DNA from: Rhexocercosporidium sp. MPI-PUGE-AT-0058
Taxonomy: Eukaryota > Ascomycota > Leotiomycetes > Helotiales
Length of the DNA stretch: 64,000 nt
Reading direction: 5' to 3'
Assembly (NCBI GenBank): GCA_020746875.1
Contig: JAGTJL010000005.1
Coordinates: forward strand, 1,116,001-1,180,000
Shown here piece by piece: positions 10,977 through 23,796 of this stretch. Position 1 is the stretch's first letter; every line of letters starts with the position of its first letter. Both the position numbers and the translations under genes were made by a program. Under the pieces are notes generated by a model. The model did not search any database, was not told where the DNA came from, and saw nothing but the letters and a program-made list of their open reading frames with translations.

Positions 10977-13639
10977 TCAATCCAAATCTCCGGGTGAAGC
11001 TCCCGCAAGACGATTCTCGGTAATCTCCCACAGAACCTCATAGTCACCGTAATGGGACGGCACCGCAGCGGCAAGGAAGTGGGTTGCTCTACCCATGGCG
11101 ACCGAGATCTTCAAGGACGGCATGTTCTCCTTCAAGATCACATTCTCGTCGATCTGTCAGATGTGATAAGTGTCAGACGTTTTCAGCAAGGAAAATGAAA
11201 GAAGAAAAACATTAAAGCAATGTTGGGGGGTGGGTCATACGTCTGAAATGCGCCAATGCAAATTCTTCCTCAGGTACTCAACCACATCTTCCCGCGACAA
11301 ACTCTGTAAGGTGAGGCCTCGATCCTGAATACTCTTCGTGATATGCTCGACCAGGTAGTCTGTCAGGATCACTTGTCCAGTAGACAGTTCATGGTCTTGC
11401 TTCTGACGGTGGCAGTTGGCGCACCCTTCAGGTCCATCGCCACGGAATTCGGCTGGGGCGCTGAAATTGTAGACGCAGCCGACTTGGGTGGGTGTATCTT
11501 CAAAGTAGAAGGATGGACCCTCGGGGACGTCGCCTAAGAAGATGCGGATGGTGTACGGGTAGCCCTCGAGAGCGAATCTGTCACTCGTTAGTGGATCGTC
11601 GATGTGACTACGAGTTGGATAGGATCACCTGTCGTAGAGGACATTGACGATGTAGTCGTTCTCAACCCACTTCTCATCAGGATGATCATGAGGATGTGGA
11701 GCAATGACTGATTCCTTGATAATGCTTGCGGCATGCACATGAGGTTCGGCAACAGGCGGTGCTTGTTTCGCAGCAGCAGCCGGCTCCACTGGTTCTTTTG
11801 GTTGAGTGGAAGTGCTCGTAGTGACTTGTGGCTGAGATTCCGGCACAATAGGTTCGATCTTGGGAGTGCTAGCCTGGACTTTGACTTCAGGAGCTGGGAC
11901 TGTTGCAGCAGTGACGGCGTCTTTGCCTAGAATCGATTGGATTTTTGGCTCATCTGGCTGAAGCTCCTTTGCTTTCTGGACAAGAGCCGGAGGGAAATTC
12001 TCAACAATGAGGTTCGTTGCGGCAATGGTAGACAGATGCATGGTAGCAACTCTCTGGTTTTCGGAGAGTTGTAATGTGGACTTACCAGTGGTGCTGTACT
12101 TGAGCTCGATGGTAGTTCGGAGCGCCTTCTGGTATTTCACGTTGTCGAATTGACCGTTGGTCTTGTAAATATCAAGCCACTTTTGGAGTTCGGGATAAGT
12201 GTAACCCAAAACTTGGAGGTCACGGCATGCACCAGCTGTCCATGGAGTTCCTTGAGTATCCTTGCTGAAAGGAGCAAGTGGAATGTTCGGGTCGATTTGC
12301 CGTCCCGCCGAGGAAATAAATGGCTGGACGTATTTATTTGGATACAAGTCCTGCCACATTGCGAACAGGCGGTCGACATTGCAGTGGTGCATCCTGAAAT
12401 AGGTCAGCACGAACATTTCGTGGTTGGAGCTACTCACCAGAAAATAGGGTCGAATGCTGCGACAGGCACTCTGCCCATTTGACCCGATCCACCTGTAAAC
12501 ACGTGGAGTTGTCCGTGGATATCCTCCCTGGAAAGGTCAAAATGTCAGCACGATATCGAGTATTGACTATTATTTTGACGCTAAAGAATGCGACAATCAA
12601 AGGTCCAGATACCATGGGATATAGCAAGGAAATAAAATACTTACAGAGAAGAATACTGAGCTGGAGGCTGTCTCTTCACAAATCCCTCAGTAGAGAAAGC
12701 ATTGTAAGTCGGCAAATACTCCTCGAGGAACAATCTGTAGACAGCTTCTGGAAGAGTATTGCTGTCGACTGCACGAGAACCTCGCAGCTCTCCGGTGATC
12801 CTGTCCCAATTCTGTTTCTCACCATTGACCCACGCAGCAGTGAAGTCAGGGTTACTAGAGTTAGATGTAGTAGGATGCCTACTTGTAGCTTTGCATACAT
12901 TGAACTGCATTTGTCAAAACGACTCACCAGGCGAATAATAGATACAGCCTTACCGGAAGCGTTTGATCTCTTGTGATACCAAAATCACCAAATGTCTTCC
13001 TCCTCGGGTCATCTGGGATTTTGAATCTCCACATCGGGTTGCTGACCGTGGCAACTCCAGTCTTGGTCATGACCTCAACTGTTTGGACAGTGATAATGAA
13101 GGGTACATTCGGTCCGTCACGACGACGATCGCTGGGAAAGTGCCAGTCTGGCTTTCTCATGGCCCAGTCCCAGAATGGGAATCTCCACGTCTCTGCTGCT
13201 TGAATCATGGCTGGTTGATCTTCCAAGGCAAAAGTCGTTGGAATCAACTTGAGCATGATTTCATACAGTCTCTGTTCGTACAGAGCCATGTAGGGTCGGT
13301 GCCATGGTGGGAATAGAGGACTGCCATGAGTGCAGTACCATGAGTTCTTAGGAGCTTTGGTATCCCAGGATACAAGAGGCTGTCCGTGAATACCTGAACC
13401 GTTATGTTAATTATGTGCTACAGGACGACAAAGTACTTGAACAGACCTGCAATTGCAAAGTAGGACAGCTGGTCATCTGGGCTCATCTGTTGAAACTCAT
13501 TCAAAGCATAGATGAATAGAGATTTTTGGAAGACATCATTCTTCTCTTTGGACGCCCACCATTCATCGATCTCTCGACGCAGGGGTACTTTTCCTGCAGG
13601 TCCGAGACCTTTTTTGATGCCTGTGATTGGGTATGTCAT
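10977..13639 (-). CDS. Tyrosinase (polyphenol oxidase), long form, 753 aa
   Basis: Seven exons (13639-13447, 13393-12954, 12904-12645, 12527-12438, 12393-11629, 11577-11241, 11153-10977) join in phase. The type-3 copper centre is complete. CuA ligands are His67 (IHGQP), His87 (YCTHG) and His96 (PWHRPY). CuB ligands are His302 and His306 (IHGQLH) plus the FWMHHCNVDRL motif at 327-337. A Pro/Ala/Gln-rich linker at about residues 480-550 leads to the tyrosinase C-terminal domain (FALEGYPYTIRIFLG ... CANCHRQ), which in known fungal tyrosinases caps the active site until it is cleaved. It oxidises monophenols and diphenols to quinones in pigment synthesis. No signal peptide is visible, so it is probably cytosolic. 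The 28 nt that look like an intron at about 12846-12873 are open in frame and kept as coding. Confidence 0.93.
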
Positions 13640-16612
13640 CGTCAAGATACTTGAGTATCAATAATAGTGATGCTTGTTGAGAGAATTTGAGAGATTTGGG
13701 AGCTCTCAGAAAGTTCCAGCCCTATATAAGGGTGATATGGTCACACAAACGTAAGCATGTAAGAGGTAAGCTGAATAGCTCCATGACATCCGCCATCCGC
13801 CATCCGCCATGGGCGTGCCCAGGGGTGTTTCTAGCCATAGAAATATCTGACCAAGTTGGGAGTCAATTCTTATTGACAGATTGAAGCCTCCAGTTTTCAG
13901 CTCCAGGCAGTGTGCCGAATGGCGTATGCATTGTCGCTAGGGAAACGATTCCTAGTGGTTGTCTAAGTGAATACGGCACGAGAACCAGCCTGGTCCAGTG
14001 CGACTGGAAAATGTACACTGCTGACGCAATAATTATGTTGGTCGTATAAACCTTGGCTGCATGCGGTGAGGGGTAAACGGAGAAACCCCACGTACAGAAA
14101 TTCGTCAGGCTCCTGTGAATTTCTTCGATGCAATCACAAAGACGGCGATGGTGTTGTTCTCCTCACATCAGCCCCAGACTTGGCGTCAATTGCTCAGCCA
14201 GCCCCTATGTTTATGACTTTAGGCTCCTTGCCGCGAGATGTTGATCAAGGAAGATTAAACCTTCAAATTTCGAGCACGAGAAGCCTACAGGAAGATTTGG
14301 AAGGAAGGACCCCCCCTCTTAACGAACGCCGTCGTGAAATCAATAAGCTGGAAGCTTTGGGGGTTCCATTCGTCTGGAAGCAGGCTAATGCATTGCATCG
14401 CTCAGCCCTACAATGTCAAGCCACAAGGTCAGCACAACCCTCGTATCAATTCAGTGGTCTCGTGGCCATGGATCACTTGATAATATCCCATCTGGATCAG
14501 TCTTTTTCGATTTCGATTTCCCACATGTTTAAGATGCTCCCTCTGAGTGGCTGGGCCTAAGCCTGCGCCATCTTGCTCATCAGAGCCTAGGTGCTGACCA
14601 GACCCTTCCCCATGATGAAGAAATGAGCCTCGCTGCTGTAATAGATACAGATGAACTGCTGCCGTTTACTCGGTTTCTTCTGGGACTAGATCCATCCACA
14701 GTTAGTTTCCAGAACTGGTTATGGCGCCCTGTATCTTTTACCATAGTAGGTTCAGCCACTCGTAGCAAACGAGCGAGTAGCTTCATGAATATTGATAGTG
14801 ACTTGTACCCATCCAAGAAGGGCTGAAATTCAGGAACTGCTTCACGAAGCATCGTTGGACTTTTAAAGACAAGCTAATGAGCTTCAAATGGAATTTCGAG
14901 CTGGAGAAGCTTTGACAGCCCGACATTGAAGGATATCTGGATTGTCAGAGAAGACGTCGCCAAAAGCACAGTACAAGGTAAAAATACGAACATGAAACCT
15001 CCAAACACACTGACAGAAGATGTTTACGTCATAATCGAGAGAGAAACAGAAGCTCTTCGCTCACTTAATAGTGTTGCTTACAGGAATTGTTTATTAAAGC
15101 GTTTCAAGCTTCGTAGTAAAGAAAGATATGTTTTGATATCCAGAAGCGCAAAGAATAGGAGGGGAAACGAACAAAAAAGGAAGAAAAAGAAAGGGAGGGG
15201 GAGGGGGAAATTGCAACTTCCTAAACATAAACTATAGGAGTAAAGTACGAGACAAGAGCGATAGAAACCCTGCGAATCTGAGAAGACACTTCCTGCTCTC
15301 ATCACCCGCATCTGCTTCTGGCGGTCAGCGGCAGTCTTGGTACTGCTAATAATTGTCAAAACGTCGACCATCTCCCGTTTGTGCCTCACAACATAGCAGA
15401 AAATTTATTTTGAATATCGTACCTGCCGCAACCGGAGGACTAGATGAACTGTGGGGTGTGGAGCAGGAATCACTCAGCGCTCAACCTCGACGTCCGAACA
15501 CTTATCGGGTCGTCGATGTCAAGATGCACTTGTTGGGAATATTTTCCGACCCGATGTACCTTGTCTGACGCGGCCTCTCACACTGATTGCGAAGCGTACG
15601 GAGGGTAAGGAACGGAACCAGATCCCAATTGATCCATGATCGAAGCGACCGACTTCATATCATGCATCTCAGTGCACGGTTCGATTTGCTCCTGAAAGTG
15701 CCAGCACCATCTTCCGTAAACCGGTGGTCATACGACCTCCTGAATCCTCAATATCCGGGCCATCATGATGAGAAAGAGACCAATTCTTCTGCGTTATAGT
15801 CTTGACGAAAAAGGAGAGTGAATGTAGGATAAAAGAATGTGATTCGTGAAGAGAACAGTCTTGGACTGTCTTCAAAGTTGTCTCGCCAATCCCCACATTG
15901 ATATATGATTGGCCCTCGCTAATTTTCAGGGGCTCGGTACTCCTCAACTACCGAAAACAGGAGGGTTCACTCCATGATCGTAGGCTAAATCGCATGTGGG
16001 CAATCAATTGGGCGAAACCCCATCACCCAGCGTCCAACCATCTCACTGAGAAGGATCTCATGTCGTGCATTTTTTCGGGCCTCGCCGTCGTCCTCGCCTC
16101 CACACCTTCAAGTCTACCCAGAAGGAGAAGGTAAGTCGAGAGCCAAGGCTGCATGTGAGAGCCTGGGGCCTTTCCATGTGCCGATGCGATTCGATAAGGC
16201 TGGTGTCTGCCCTGAGGGACCCTGGTTTCAACTTACGGGGACGGTGTAAGCTTAAATGCACATGAAAGCAACGGAGGGAGCTACTGTAGCTAGAAAGTCT
16301 ATTCGTCGGAGAGCCGCTGGATTTGGAAGGTTGAAATTGGGTGCCCAGGGCCGGAAGATAGGCGTGCGGAAGGGAGGATCGATTGTTGGCCGTCAGATGC
16401 TTAGGGAGATAGACAGTGCCAGATCTTCCCTTATCGAAAGATGAGGGCGATAGTGAGTGGTTGAGGGGTAGATTGAGGTGTGGTAACTTAGCTTCAAAAT
16501 AGATGGATTTGTGAAGTGGGATGGATATAAGACGGTTGCTTCCTTCCACAATCCTTATATCTTCATCCCTCAGAAGCATCTCAAGTCGGTCCAATTGGAT
16601 CCTGAAGCTATC
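13640..16612. other. Long gene-poor region (about 3 kb)
   Basis: Several 60-180 codon frames exist (14066-14560 plus, 16058-16594 minus) but none shows a domain, convincing introns or balanced composition. A purine-rich tract at 15170-15210 (GGAAGAAAAAGAAAGGGAGG type) is low-complexity. The stretch before 16613 has a TATAA-like motif near 16524 and is the probable promoter of the nuclease gene. Confidence 0.5.
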
Positions 16613-17458
16613 ATGGTTTCACTCTCTCTTCTCAGTACATTGCTTCTTTCCAGCTGCGTCCTCGCAGCACCTGTTGAGAAACGTACCCCGCCTAACATCC
16701 CTACCACGGCTGCCGCGGAGACTGCCCTCGCGGGACTCACCGTGGCTGCTCAGGGTCCTCAGGTAAGCTTTGACATTTCCGAATCATGTTAAATTGCTCT
16801 TCGGCTCTTGTCGTTGCTATGAGGCTGCTGTGCCGTTCTTTCTTGTGTGGATGCTAATCGTTTGCCTAAGACCGGATACTCACGCGACCTCTTTCCTACT
16901 TGGATTACCATTTCAGGAACTTGCAACACTCGGGAGACTGTCCTGAAGCGTGATGGTACAAACGTTGTCGTGAGCAGCGCATGTGCTGCGACAAGTGGCT
17001 CATGGTATTCACCATATGATGGAGCAACTGTAAGACTTGGATTCCATCCCAATGGGATTATGACTAACGTGCTTCTTGACTAGTGGACTGCGGCATCCGA
17101 TGTTGATATCGACCATATGGTACCTTTGAGCAACGCATGGAAGTCTGGAGCAGCAGCATGGACAACAGCTCAGAGACAAGCATTCGCCAACGATCTCACC
17201 AATCCACAGCTGCTTGCTGTGACGGACAACGTCAACCAAGCCAAGAGCGACTCTGGACCAGAGGACTGGAAGCCCCCGCTTAGTAAGTTCTCAGTGGCCC
17301 TATTTCGCTTGAGCGACTGCCATGTCAGAGCTGACAAAATTCTAGCTTCATACTACTGCACATACGCAAAGATGTACACAAAAGTCAAGTCTGTCTATAA
17401 CTTGACCGTCACCGCTGCTGAGAAGGCGGCCCTTACTAGCATGTTGAACACATGCTAA
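16613..17458 (+). CDS. Secreted HNH-type nuclease of the GmrSD C-terminal/DUF1524 family (206 aa)
   Basis: Four exons (16613-16762, 16871-17029, 17084-17282, 17346-17458) join in phase. A signal peptide (hydrophobic core LLSTLLLSSCVLAAP) is followed by VEKR, a KEX2-like dibasic site. The catalytic block is DVDIDHMVPLSNAW (His near residue 114), with the distal DNVNQAKSDSGPEDWKPP motif, the ordered pair that defines the DUF1524/GmrSD-C HNH nuclease fold. Conserved cysteines (GTCNTRE, SSAC, YYCTY, LNTC) suggest two disulfides, consistent with export. It is probably an extracellular DNase/RNase for nutrient scavenging or host interaction; that role is inferred, not shown. Confidence 0.87.
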
Positions 17459-18350
17459 ACTGCGAGAAAGAAGCGAAGGACACTGGGAGAGCTTGGTGAA
17501 AATGACGACGAAATGAGGGTTATGAAGAAACGGCTTGTGTTTCCACAATACGCTGTTTGAAGACCATTTGATGGATTATGCAACCGCCCCCCGGAAATTC
17601 GCTTGCCTAGTGGCCATGTCTCGACCCTCGTTCAGCATACAAAAAGGATTGTTTGTTCTTTGCATCGATGGGTTCATAATGACGACTTACTACTTGCAAA
17701 TGAAATTGAAGGACAATCAATAATCGCTCTCCTTGCTGTGCTCACAGGCCGGCGAGAACCGCATTGGGGGGCCGTTTTCCAAGTGGAGCATCACAATTGG
17801 TGAACGCGATGTACGACTCCGAAGCAAGAAGGGTAACCTTAGAGATTCCAGGTTCAGCTCGATGATAGCCGAACGGAACCAATCACCAGCGGTGTAAGAA
17901 CAGCCATATTATCACGAGGCACCCGCCCTGAATGCTTTCATTGAATTCATTTCATATTTTTTTTCTTCGTATTCTGTTTGGGACAATCCACTGTTCACAT
18001 CCATCTTGTCAGATATCAAGATGGGAGCCATGCAACTGGACAGACAGCGAATGCTGCTCGACCCATTGGCTTCCGAGACGAATCAAACTATAAAATATAC
18101 TGTTCCCAGTTCTCAAAACCGTAAGGTCGCTTGATTCGCTCCATACCATTCCAGTCCATTCCATTCATAAGCTTCAGCCTCATCCAGGACCGTATGCTAC
18201 GCAGAAACAGGGCAACGCTGATGCATAAAGCAAAATGGCAGCTTAATCAAGTACCACAGGGCTGCGCTTTCGTCTCGATCTTTCATATGTCGTCTAGAAA
18301 AAGAAAATGTGTTTTTGCTAAATGTAAATAAACACGTCGTATCGTTCCAA
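17459..18350. other. Convergent intergenic region
   Basis: 3' flanks of the nuclease and PAT1 genes. Nothing coding recognised. Confidence 0.5.
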
Positions 18351-20939
18351 TTAGGCCAGTAACTCAACATCTAATCCAATGGAACGCATAAAAAGATTGA
18401 CGTTCGCCAATCGCTGGCTGGACATTGCCGGTGGAAGGGTCTTGGCGAGGCTGACAGTCTCCATAACGCGATCCTTAACTGCCATGACAAGACGTTGTTG
18501 CTGCTCAGGGCTCGCACCAATACCAATGGCCGCGAGGAACTGCCAGACGTAGACATCCTCACCAGTGTTGACAGTTCCGGGGAAGATGCTGGGCAGAGTC
18601 GGCTCAAGAGCGTCAAAGAATCCGTTGTACTTATTCACCCTGCGTACGAAGTTAGTATGAATAAGGATAAATTGCAATGCTACTTACCATTCCTGCCACT
18701 CCTGCTCATCAACGCTTCCACCTTGCTTGATAAGCTCGGCTCGGCTCAAAATCATAGTCAGCATGCTGACTCCAATCCGTGTTCGAGCAACCATGTCGAT
18801 ATTGATGTTGAGGATGAGTCCCAAAACACCAGTAACAATATCCAATCCGGCGTCGTTGAGGTATCCGAAAAGAGATGGCATGACCGCTAGGGAAAAAACT
18901 TCGACACTCTCCCGAATCGTAGAACTCAGTTGGGTCTCACCAGGGAGAAGTAATGCATTCCGAACAACGTCGAGCTGGTCAAGGTGAATCACAATCATAG
19001 TGAGAATGGTCGTGCGTTGCTCTTGGGAGATGTGGCGGAAGACTCGAGGAATAGCCTTCTGGCCCTTGGCAAACGACAAGAAAGCAATGAAGGGATGGGT
19101 CGTGGTCGCACCGATAGGCTCGTGGACTTTCAATTGAAACCAGAGCTGCTGATTTAGCTTTTGAGCCTTCTCACGCCAGTCCATATGAAGTCCGACAAGC
19201 TCTGGGTTGATATCCTCGTTGAGTGCGGGAGGCATATGGCGATCATGGTCCTCCATCTTCATCAGAGTATTGTAAACGCTCTCAATATCAGCTAGAACGG
19301 TCTTTCTGTCACTCCCACTAACTCCTGCAAGATGAGCCTTACGATCTCGAGCGGCACTGCCAGGTCTGTTGACATCAGCTCCGCTGTCATTGCGCTTGAA
19401 GTTGAGCAAGGGTTTTGGTGTTTTCGCGTTGCTGAAAGAAATCTTGCCCAAGCTACCCTCGATAACCAACTGCTTATTCTTTGGCTTATTCTTCGCGGCC
19501 TCAACGGCTCGTTGGACTTGTTGCTCCATACGTTGCATGTGATTGTCTCCACCTCGAGCTTGTCTTCGCATGCCACCATGGCGGCCGCCTGTTTGAAACA
19601 AGTATGTCTGTGCAAAATTGCTAAGTGGTTGACCTGGATGTTGGCGTGGTCCTCCTCGGATTTGGTTGTGAACTTGATAATAGAAGTCTTCTGACAGACC
19701 TGTATCGGTTCCATGCTCATTTGGATTACCGGTAGCAGTCACAAGCTGTTGCAACTGGATGCGAGTAATGAAGTTCTTGTCCTGAGGTGTCATCAAGCCA
19801 TTGTCCTTAGAAAGCATAAATATCTTGTGATTCCGCTTTGCTCGCTTGGCCTCTTCCATCAGAAAAGCGGACTTCTCTTCCTCTGAAAGGTGGGCAATTT
19901 GTTGGGGATGAGTGATAATGTGACGAGAACCGGAGGGGCGTGACTGGTGACCTGGATGTTGAACAGCAAGGGGAGGTCTTTGTTGCTCGGCAGAATATCG
20001 ATTGGGGTTTTGCAAGATTTGTGTGGGCTGCTGCTGTGGTGGTCCTTGTTGGGGTGCTGGCTGGCCAGGCTGTTGCGATCTCTGCAAAATATGGACTGGT
20101 TGACCAGATGGAGCTGAGCCAGTTTCACCCTGTGGCGGTGGACCACCAGCTTGAACAGGGAATTGGGGGTGTTGGTGAGGAGGGTATTGCTGATATTGCT
20201 GAGGAGGTTGAGCATATTGTTGTTGCTGTTGGGGGGGAGGAGTTGGTTGGTATTGGTGAGATTGTTGCTGTACAGGAGCTTGTGCTTGCACTGGCTTCTT
20301 AGCCTGAGCTCGCATAGCAGCCTCAACCTCCTCCAAACTCATCATCTTCCGGCCTCCAGCTGGAAGGCCAGGGGTTGCGGGCAACTCTTGTGCTGGAGCT
20401 GGAGCCGAACGCTTAGGTGCAACTCCCCACAAATTTGCGTCAACCTGCATATCTGGAATATACTCGGGCTCATTATAACGCTCGTAGCCGGTTCTGGCAG
20501 GTCTCGATTGAGGTTGAACAAAGGTCGAGGCGCTTGGAGCTACCTTCGAGATTGGTTGCTGCCTACTGAAGCGGGCTTGTTCTTCACTCATGGCATCTGA
20601 GACCTTCGCAGTCTGGCCGAAGAAATCAAAGTCCTTGCCCACAGGATTTTTGGTAGCTGCTGCCGAACCACCGCCGAAGGTATCATCATTGAAAGCATCG
20701 TCCGTCTCGTCCAATTGATCACCTAGGCCGTCGTATGTATCTTCGAAGTCAAGTCTGTAGGATTATGTTATTAGCACACGAAAGTAGCGGATCGTGGATT
20801 GGCTTCGAACTCACGCGTCATCATCGTCTTCTTGTCGCGACAAGCCTGCGAAGGGGTCTGCGGCTTGAGAGAAACCAGGCGCAGCGGTGTTGTGACCGCG
20901 GTCGCGGGGGAGAGCAGTGTCAAAGCCGAAGAACGACAT
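18351..20939 (-). CDS. PAT1: PAT1, mRNA decapping activator (826 aa)
   Basis: Three exons (20939-20815, 20754-18688, 18639-18351) join in phase. The N-terminus MSFFGFDTALP is followed by an acidic DFEDTYDGLGDQLDE motif (the Dhh1-binding region in known Pat1). Next come a Pro/Gln-rich low-complexity region (about residues 180-290), the conserved HLSEEEKSAFLMEEAKRAKR segment, and the helical C-terminal domain that binds RNA and Lsm1-7 in known Pat1 proteins. Historically named topoisomerase II-associated protein, Pat1 works in cytoplasmic P-bodies, promoting Dcp2 decapping and repressing translation. The Q-rich part is encoded by CAG/CAA repeats (20000-20300). The gene is divergent from the mannosyltransferase gene, with about 820 bases between them. 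Confidence 0.93.
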
Positions 20940-21759
20940 GACTGCTTTTGTTTCTGTGGAAGGTTTGGTTTAGATCTGGAGAGCGCCCATCAAGGAAGCG
21001 AGATCAGTGCATAAAGAAGTGGAAGACCTGCAGTTCACACTGGAGTCAGCTTGGAGTTGGCCAGGTTTGAAGGTGTTTGGTGAAACAAACTTGAAGATCT
21101 GGAAGTCGAGGGGATTGATAGGTGCGAACAGTTGGGACGATTGGTTTCTATTCGAAGGTGAACCACTGTTGACTTGAAAATATAGCTTTGGTCCGAATCA
21201 AGACTGGCAGGCTGAATACGCGGAACGTGCAGTAAAGACCGGCTCGGGGGAGCTGTCCCAGAGTGGGAAAGATATTGGACGTGTTGGTATCAAAAATCCG
21301 TTCGAAGTGGTGTTGTGGAGGTTCAAGTGGTGATGCCGTCCTTGGTGGGGAAGTGTAGACGAGGGTCAAGCGCAAAAGTTGAGGCTCTACTCGATTGGGC
21401 TTAGTCGGTTTGCCTCCCCCTGCATCTTCTCCAGTACGTACCAGTACGAAGTTGGATACGAGTCCCTGCTCTGTTCTGCCCTGTGGCCTCTCGACGAATT
21501 TCCATCAAGGGTGAACTTTCAACCTCCTTTTTGCTTGCGCGTCCTTAAACTCTTCTCGCGCATCGCATCTGCCCTGCGCTGCCCTCTTCTCCCCTTCTTC
21601 TTCTTCATACCCGGTAGCAATTGTCATTCCTTTTATATTCCATCTTTGGGATAGGGAGAATTCTCCATAGCCAGATTAGGAGTCGGCTTCTGGCTCTTTC
21701 TTGGTTACGAAACGGGGGTTACGGTTCCCTCTTCATCCGGACTTTAATCTACTTCCACC
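20940..21759. promoter_or_regulatory. Bidirectional promoter region, PAT1 / KTR-type mannosyltransferase
   Basis: 820 bases between divergent starts. Long CT-rich tracts (21520-21640 plus) lie before the mannosyltransferase, as is common upstream of expressed fungal genes. A GTACGTACCAGTACG near-palindrome is at about 21435. No factor site is claimed. Confidence 0.4.
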
Positions 21760-23149
21760 ATGGCAACAGGAACCTCTAGATACTTGAGATATATTCTCTT
21801 CGCCTTCTTTGTATGTTCCCACGACTACCGACGAATTCCCAATGCCAAAACATAATACTAATCTAGATCTAGGGGCTTGCTGTCATCTACTTCATATCTT
21901 CTTCTTCGACCCAAAGATTACCGTCTACGAACGAGATTCTTAACGGTGCGGGAAAAGAGTGGAATAATGTTCCAACAAAGGCTGGGGTGTCAGGAAGTGC
22001 TGCAGTTGCTGCCCCCGCAGCAACTGGCGTAACACCCAATATTCCTGGTGGTCTTCCAGAAGCTGCTGCAGATGGACCCAGAGCGAATGCGACCTTTGTC
22101 ACTTTGGCACGAAACTCTGATCTATGGGAAATTGCACGATCTATCCGCCAAGTCGAAGATAGATTCAACCGCAAATTCCACTATGACTGGGTCTTCCTCA
22201 ACGATAAGCCTTTCGATGCTACTTTCAAAAAGGTTACCTCATCCCTTGTCTCAGGCACAACCCACTATGGTGAGATTCCAAAGGAGCACTGGTCATTCCC
22301 AGAGCATATCGACCAGGACAAGGCTCGGAAGGTTCGGGAGGATATGGCTGCGAAGAAAATCATCTACGGAGATTCAATCAGTTACCGCCACATGTGCCGA
22401 TTCGAGTCTGGTTTCTTCTTTCGCCAGCCTTTGATGCTCAACTACGAGTACTACTGGAGAGTCGAGCCAAGCATCGAGCTCTACTGCGACATCAACTATG
22501 ATGTTTTCAAATATATGGCGGAAAACAAGAAGAAATATAGTTTCGTTCTCAGTCTTTACGAATACGTTGAGACAATTCCAACCCTCTGGGACAGCACCAA
22601 AAAGTTTATGAAGGCGCACCCTGAGCACATCTCTGCGGATAACTCTATGGGATTCTTGAGTGACGATGGTGGAGAGACTTACAACCACTGTCACATGGTA
22701 TGTGCATATTCTGCAGATTGTTAATTCTGTGCTAACTCTAGAACAGTGGTCTAACTTTGAAGTCGGTAACCTCAACTGGCTCCGTTCCAAGGCTTACATA
22801 GATTATTTCGAGTCTCTTGATCAGGATGGTGGCTTCTTTTACGAGCGATGGGGTGATGCTCCAGTTCATTCGATTGCCGCTGGTCTTCTGTTGAACAAGG
22901 ATGAGATCCATTTCTTCAACGATATTGCCTATTACCACGTTCCCTTCACCCACTGTCCTACCGGGGAGAAGACGAGACTAGATCTGAAGTGCCACTGCAA
23001 TCCGAAGGACAACTTTGACTGGAAAGGATACTCATGTAAGTTTCCATGCTCCATTTGATATACCTCGACTAACGTCTGTAGGCACATCCCGATTCTTCGA
23101 GATCAATGGCATGGAGAAGCCGGAGGGATATGAGAATCAACAAGACTAG
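21760..23149 (+). CDS. KRE2/MNT1-family alpha-1,2-mannosyltransferase (GT15), 410 aa
   Basis: Four exons (21760-21810, 21873-22697, 22747-23035, 23082-23149) join in phase. It is a type II Golgi membrane protein: a short cytosolic tail, one signal anchor (about residues 9-26), an Ala/Pro/Gly-rich stem, then the GT15 catalytic domain with [49 protein letters not shown] and [17 protein letters not shown]. Known family members add alpha-1,2-mannose to O- and N-glycans using GDP-mannose and Mn2+. The [14 protein letters not shown] block near the end is also diagnostic. Length matches Ktr/Kre2 enzymes (about 400-440). The second exon has a possible earlier acceptor (21864-21866); the later one is preferred because it keeps the membrane helix in frame. 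Confidence 0.94.
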
Positions 23150-23796
23150 GTGGCATCAGTGTACGATTTTCCCGGTGATGAAAGCATTTTTTCAAGAGGC
23201 GTGATTTGATCTACCTGGCATGGAAGGGATAGGCGGCGTTGGTGTGTACTGTGTACGAAATAAGTCCCTAAGAATGTGTGTAGATAGTTCTCGGTTTGGA
23301 CAACTTAGGGACTGGAAAACGTTGAATTGGGAATTGCACGAATAGATTATTTGAACAACCTTTAGCACTTGTGGTTTGCTTGATTTTGTGTAGTCAATAC
23401 ATAAGCTCCTTTCTTGACGCCGTGTCCGTTCTTAGACATCGTCCTTTCGCCTAAACATGATTCAGGACCTCCAGGCGACTAGGTTGCTATCTAGAGGCAT
23501 TAAAATAGAAGTTATGTTTGTGATAATGTCATATTCGACGAATAAGCTCCTTTTCCGTCACATGAGAAGGTATCCATGAGGACAATATGAGTGGAATGAG
23601 AATAGTGTTAGCAAACGGGAAGATTCCTAATATCATCTTTGGATATCTGATACCACATAAGCTCCACATTCTAGCCTATTCCCTTCCTTTTGTACAGTGT
23701 ATCAATATACAGAGCTAGTCGAACAATCCCCAACGCCATCAATGCTTCTCATGCCATACACCCCTCCACTTTCGCAGCACTTTTCCTTATACAGTT
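23150..23796. other. Convergent intergenic region
   Basis: 3' flanks of the mannosyltransferase and uS12m genes. Nothing else seen. Confidence 0.5.

Noticed and set aside
12846..12873. Apparent 28-nt intron in the tyrosinase gene
   Set aside because: Too short for splicing and open in frame (ATSRHPTTSNSS), so kept as coding.
14066..14560. 164-codon open frame in the gap upstream of the tyrosinase gene
   Set aside because: Unremarkable composition, no recognisable motif; a chance frame in a stop-poor stretch is more likely.
16058..16594. 178-codon minus-strand frame upstream of the nuclease
   Set aside because: Overlaps the probable promoter, rich in Ser/Arg/Leu without domain structure.
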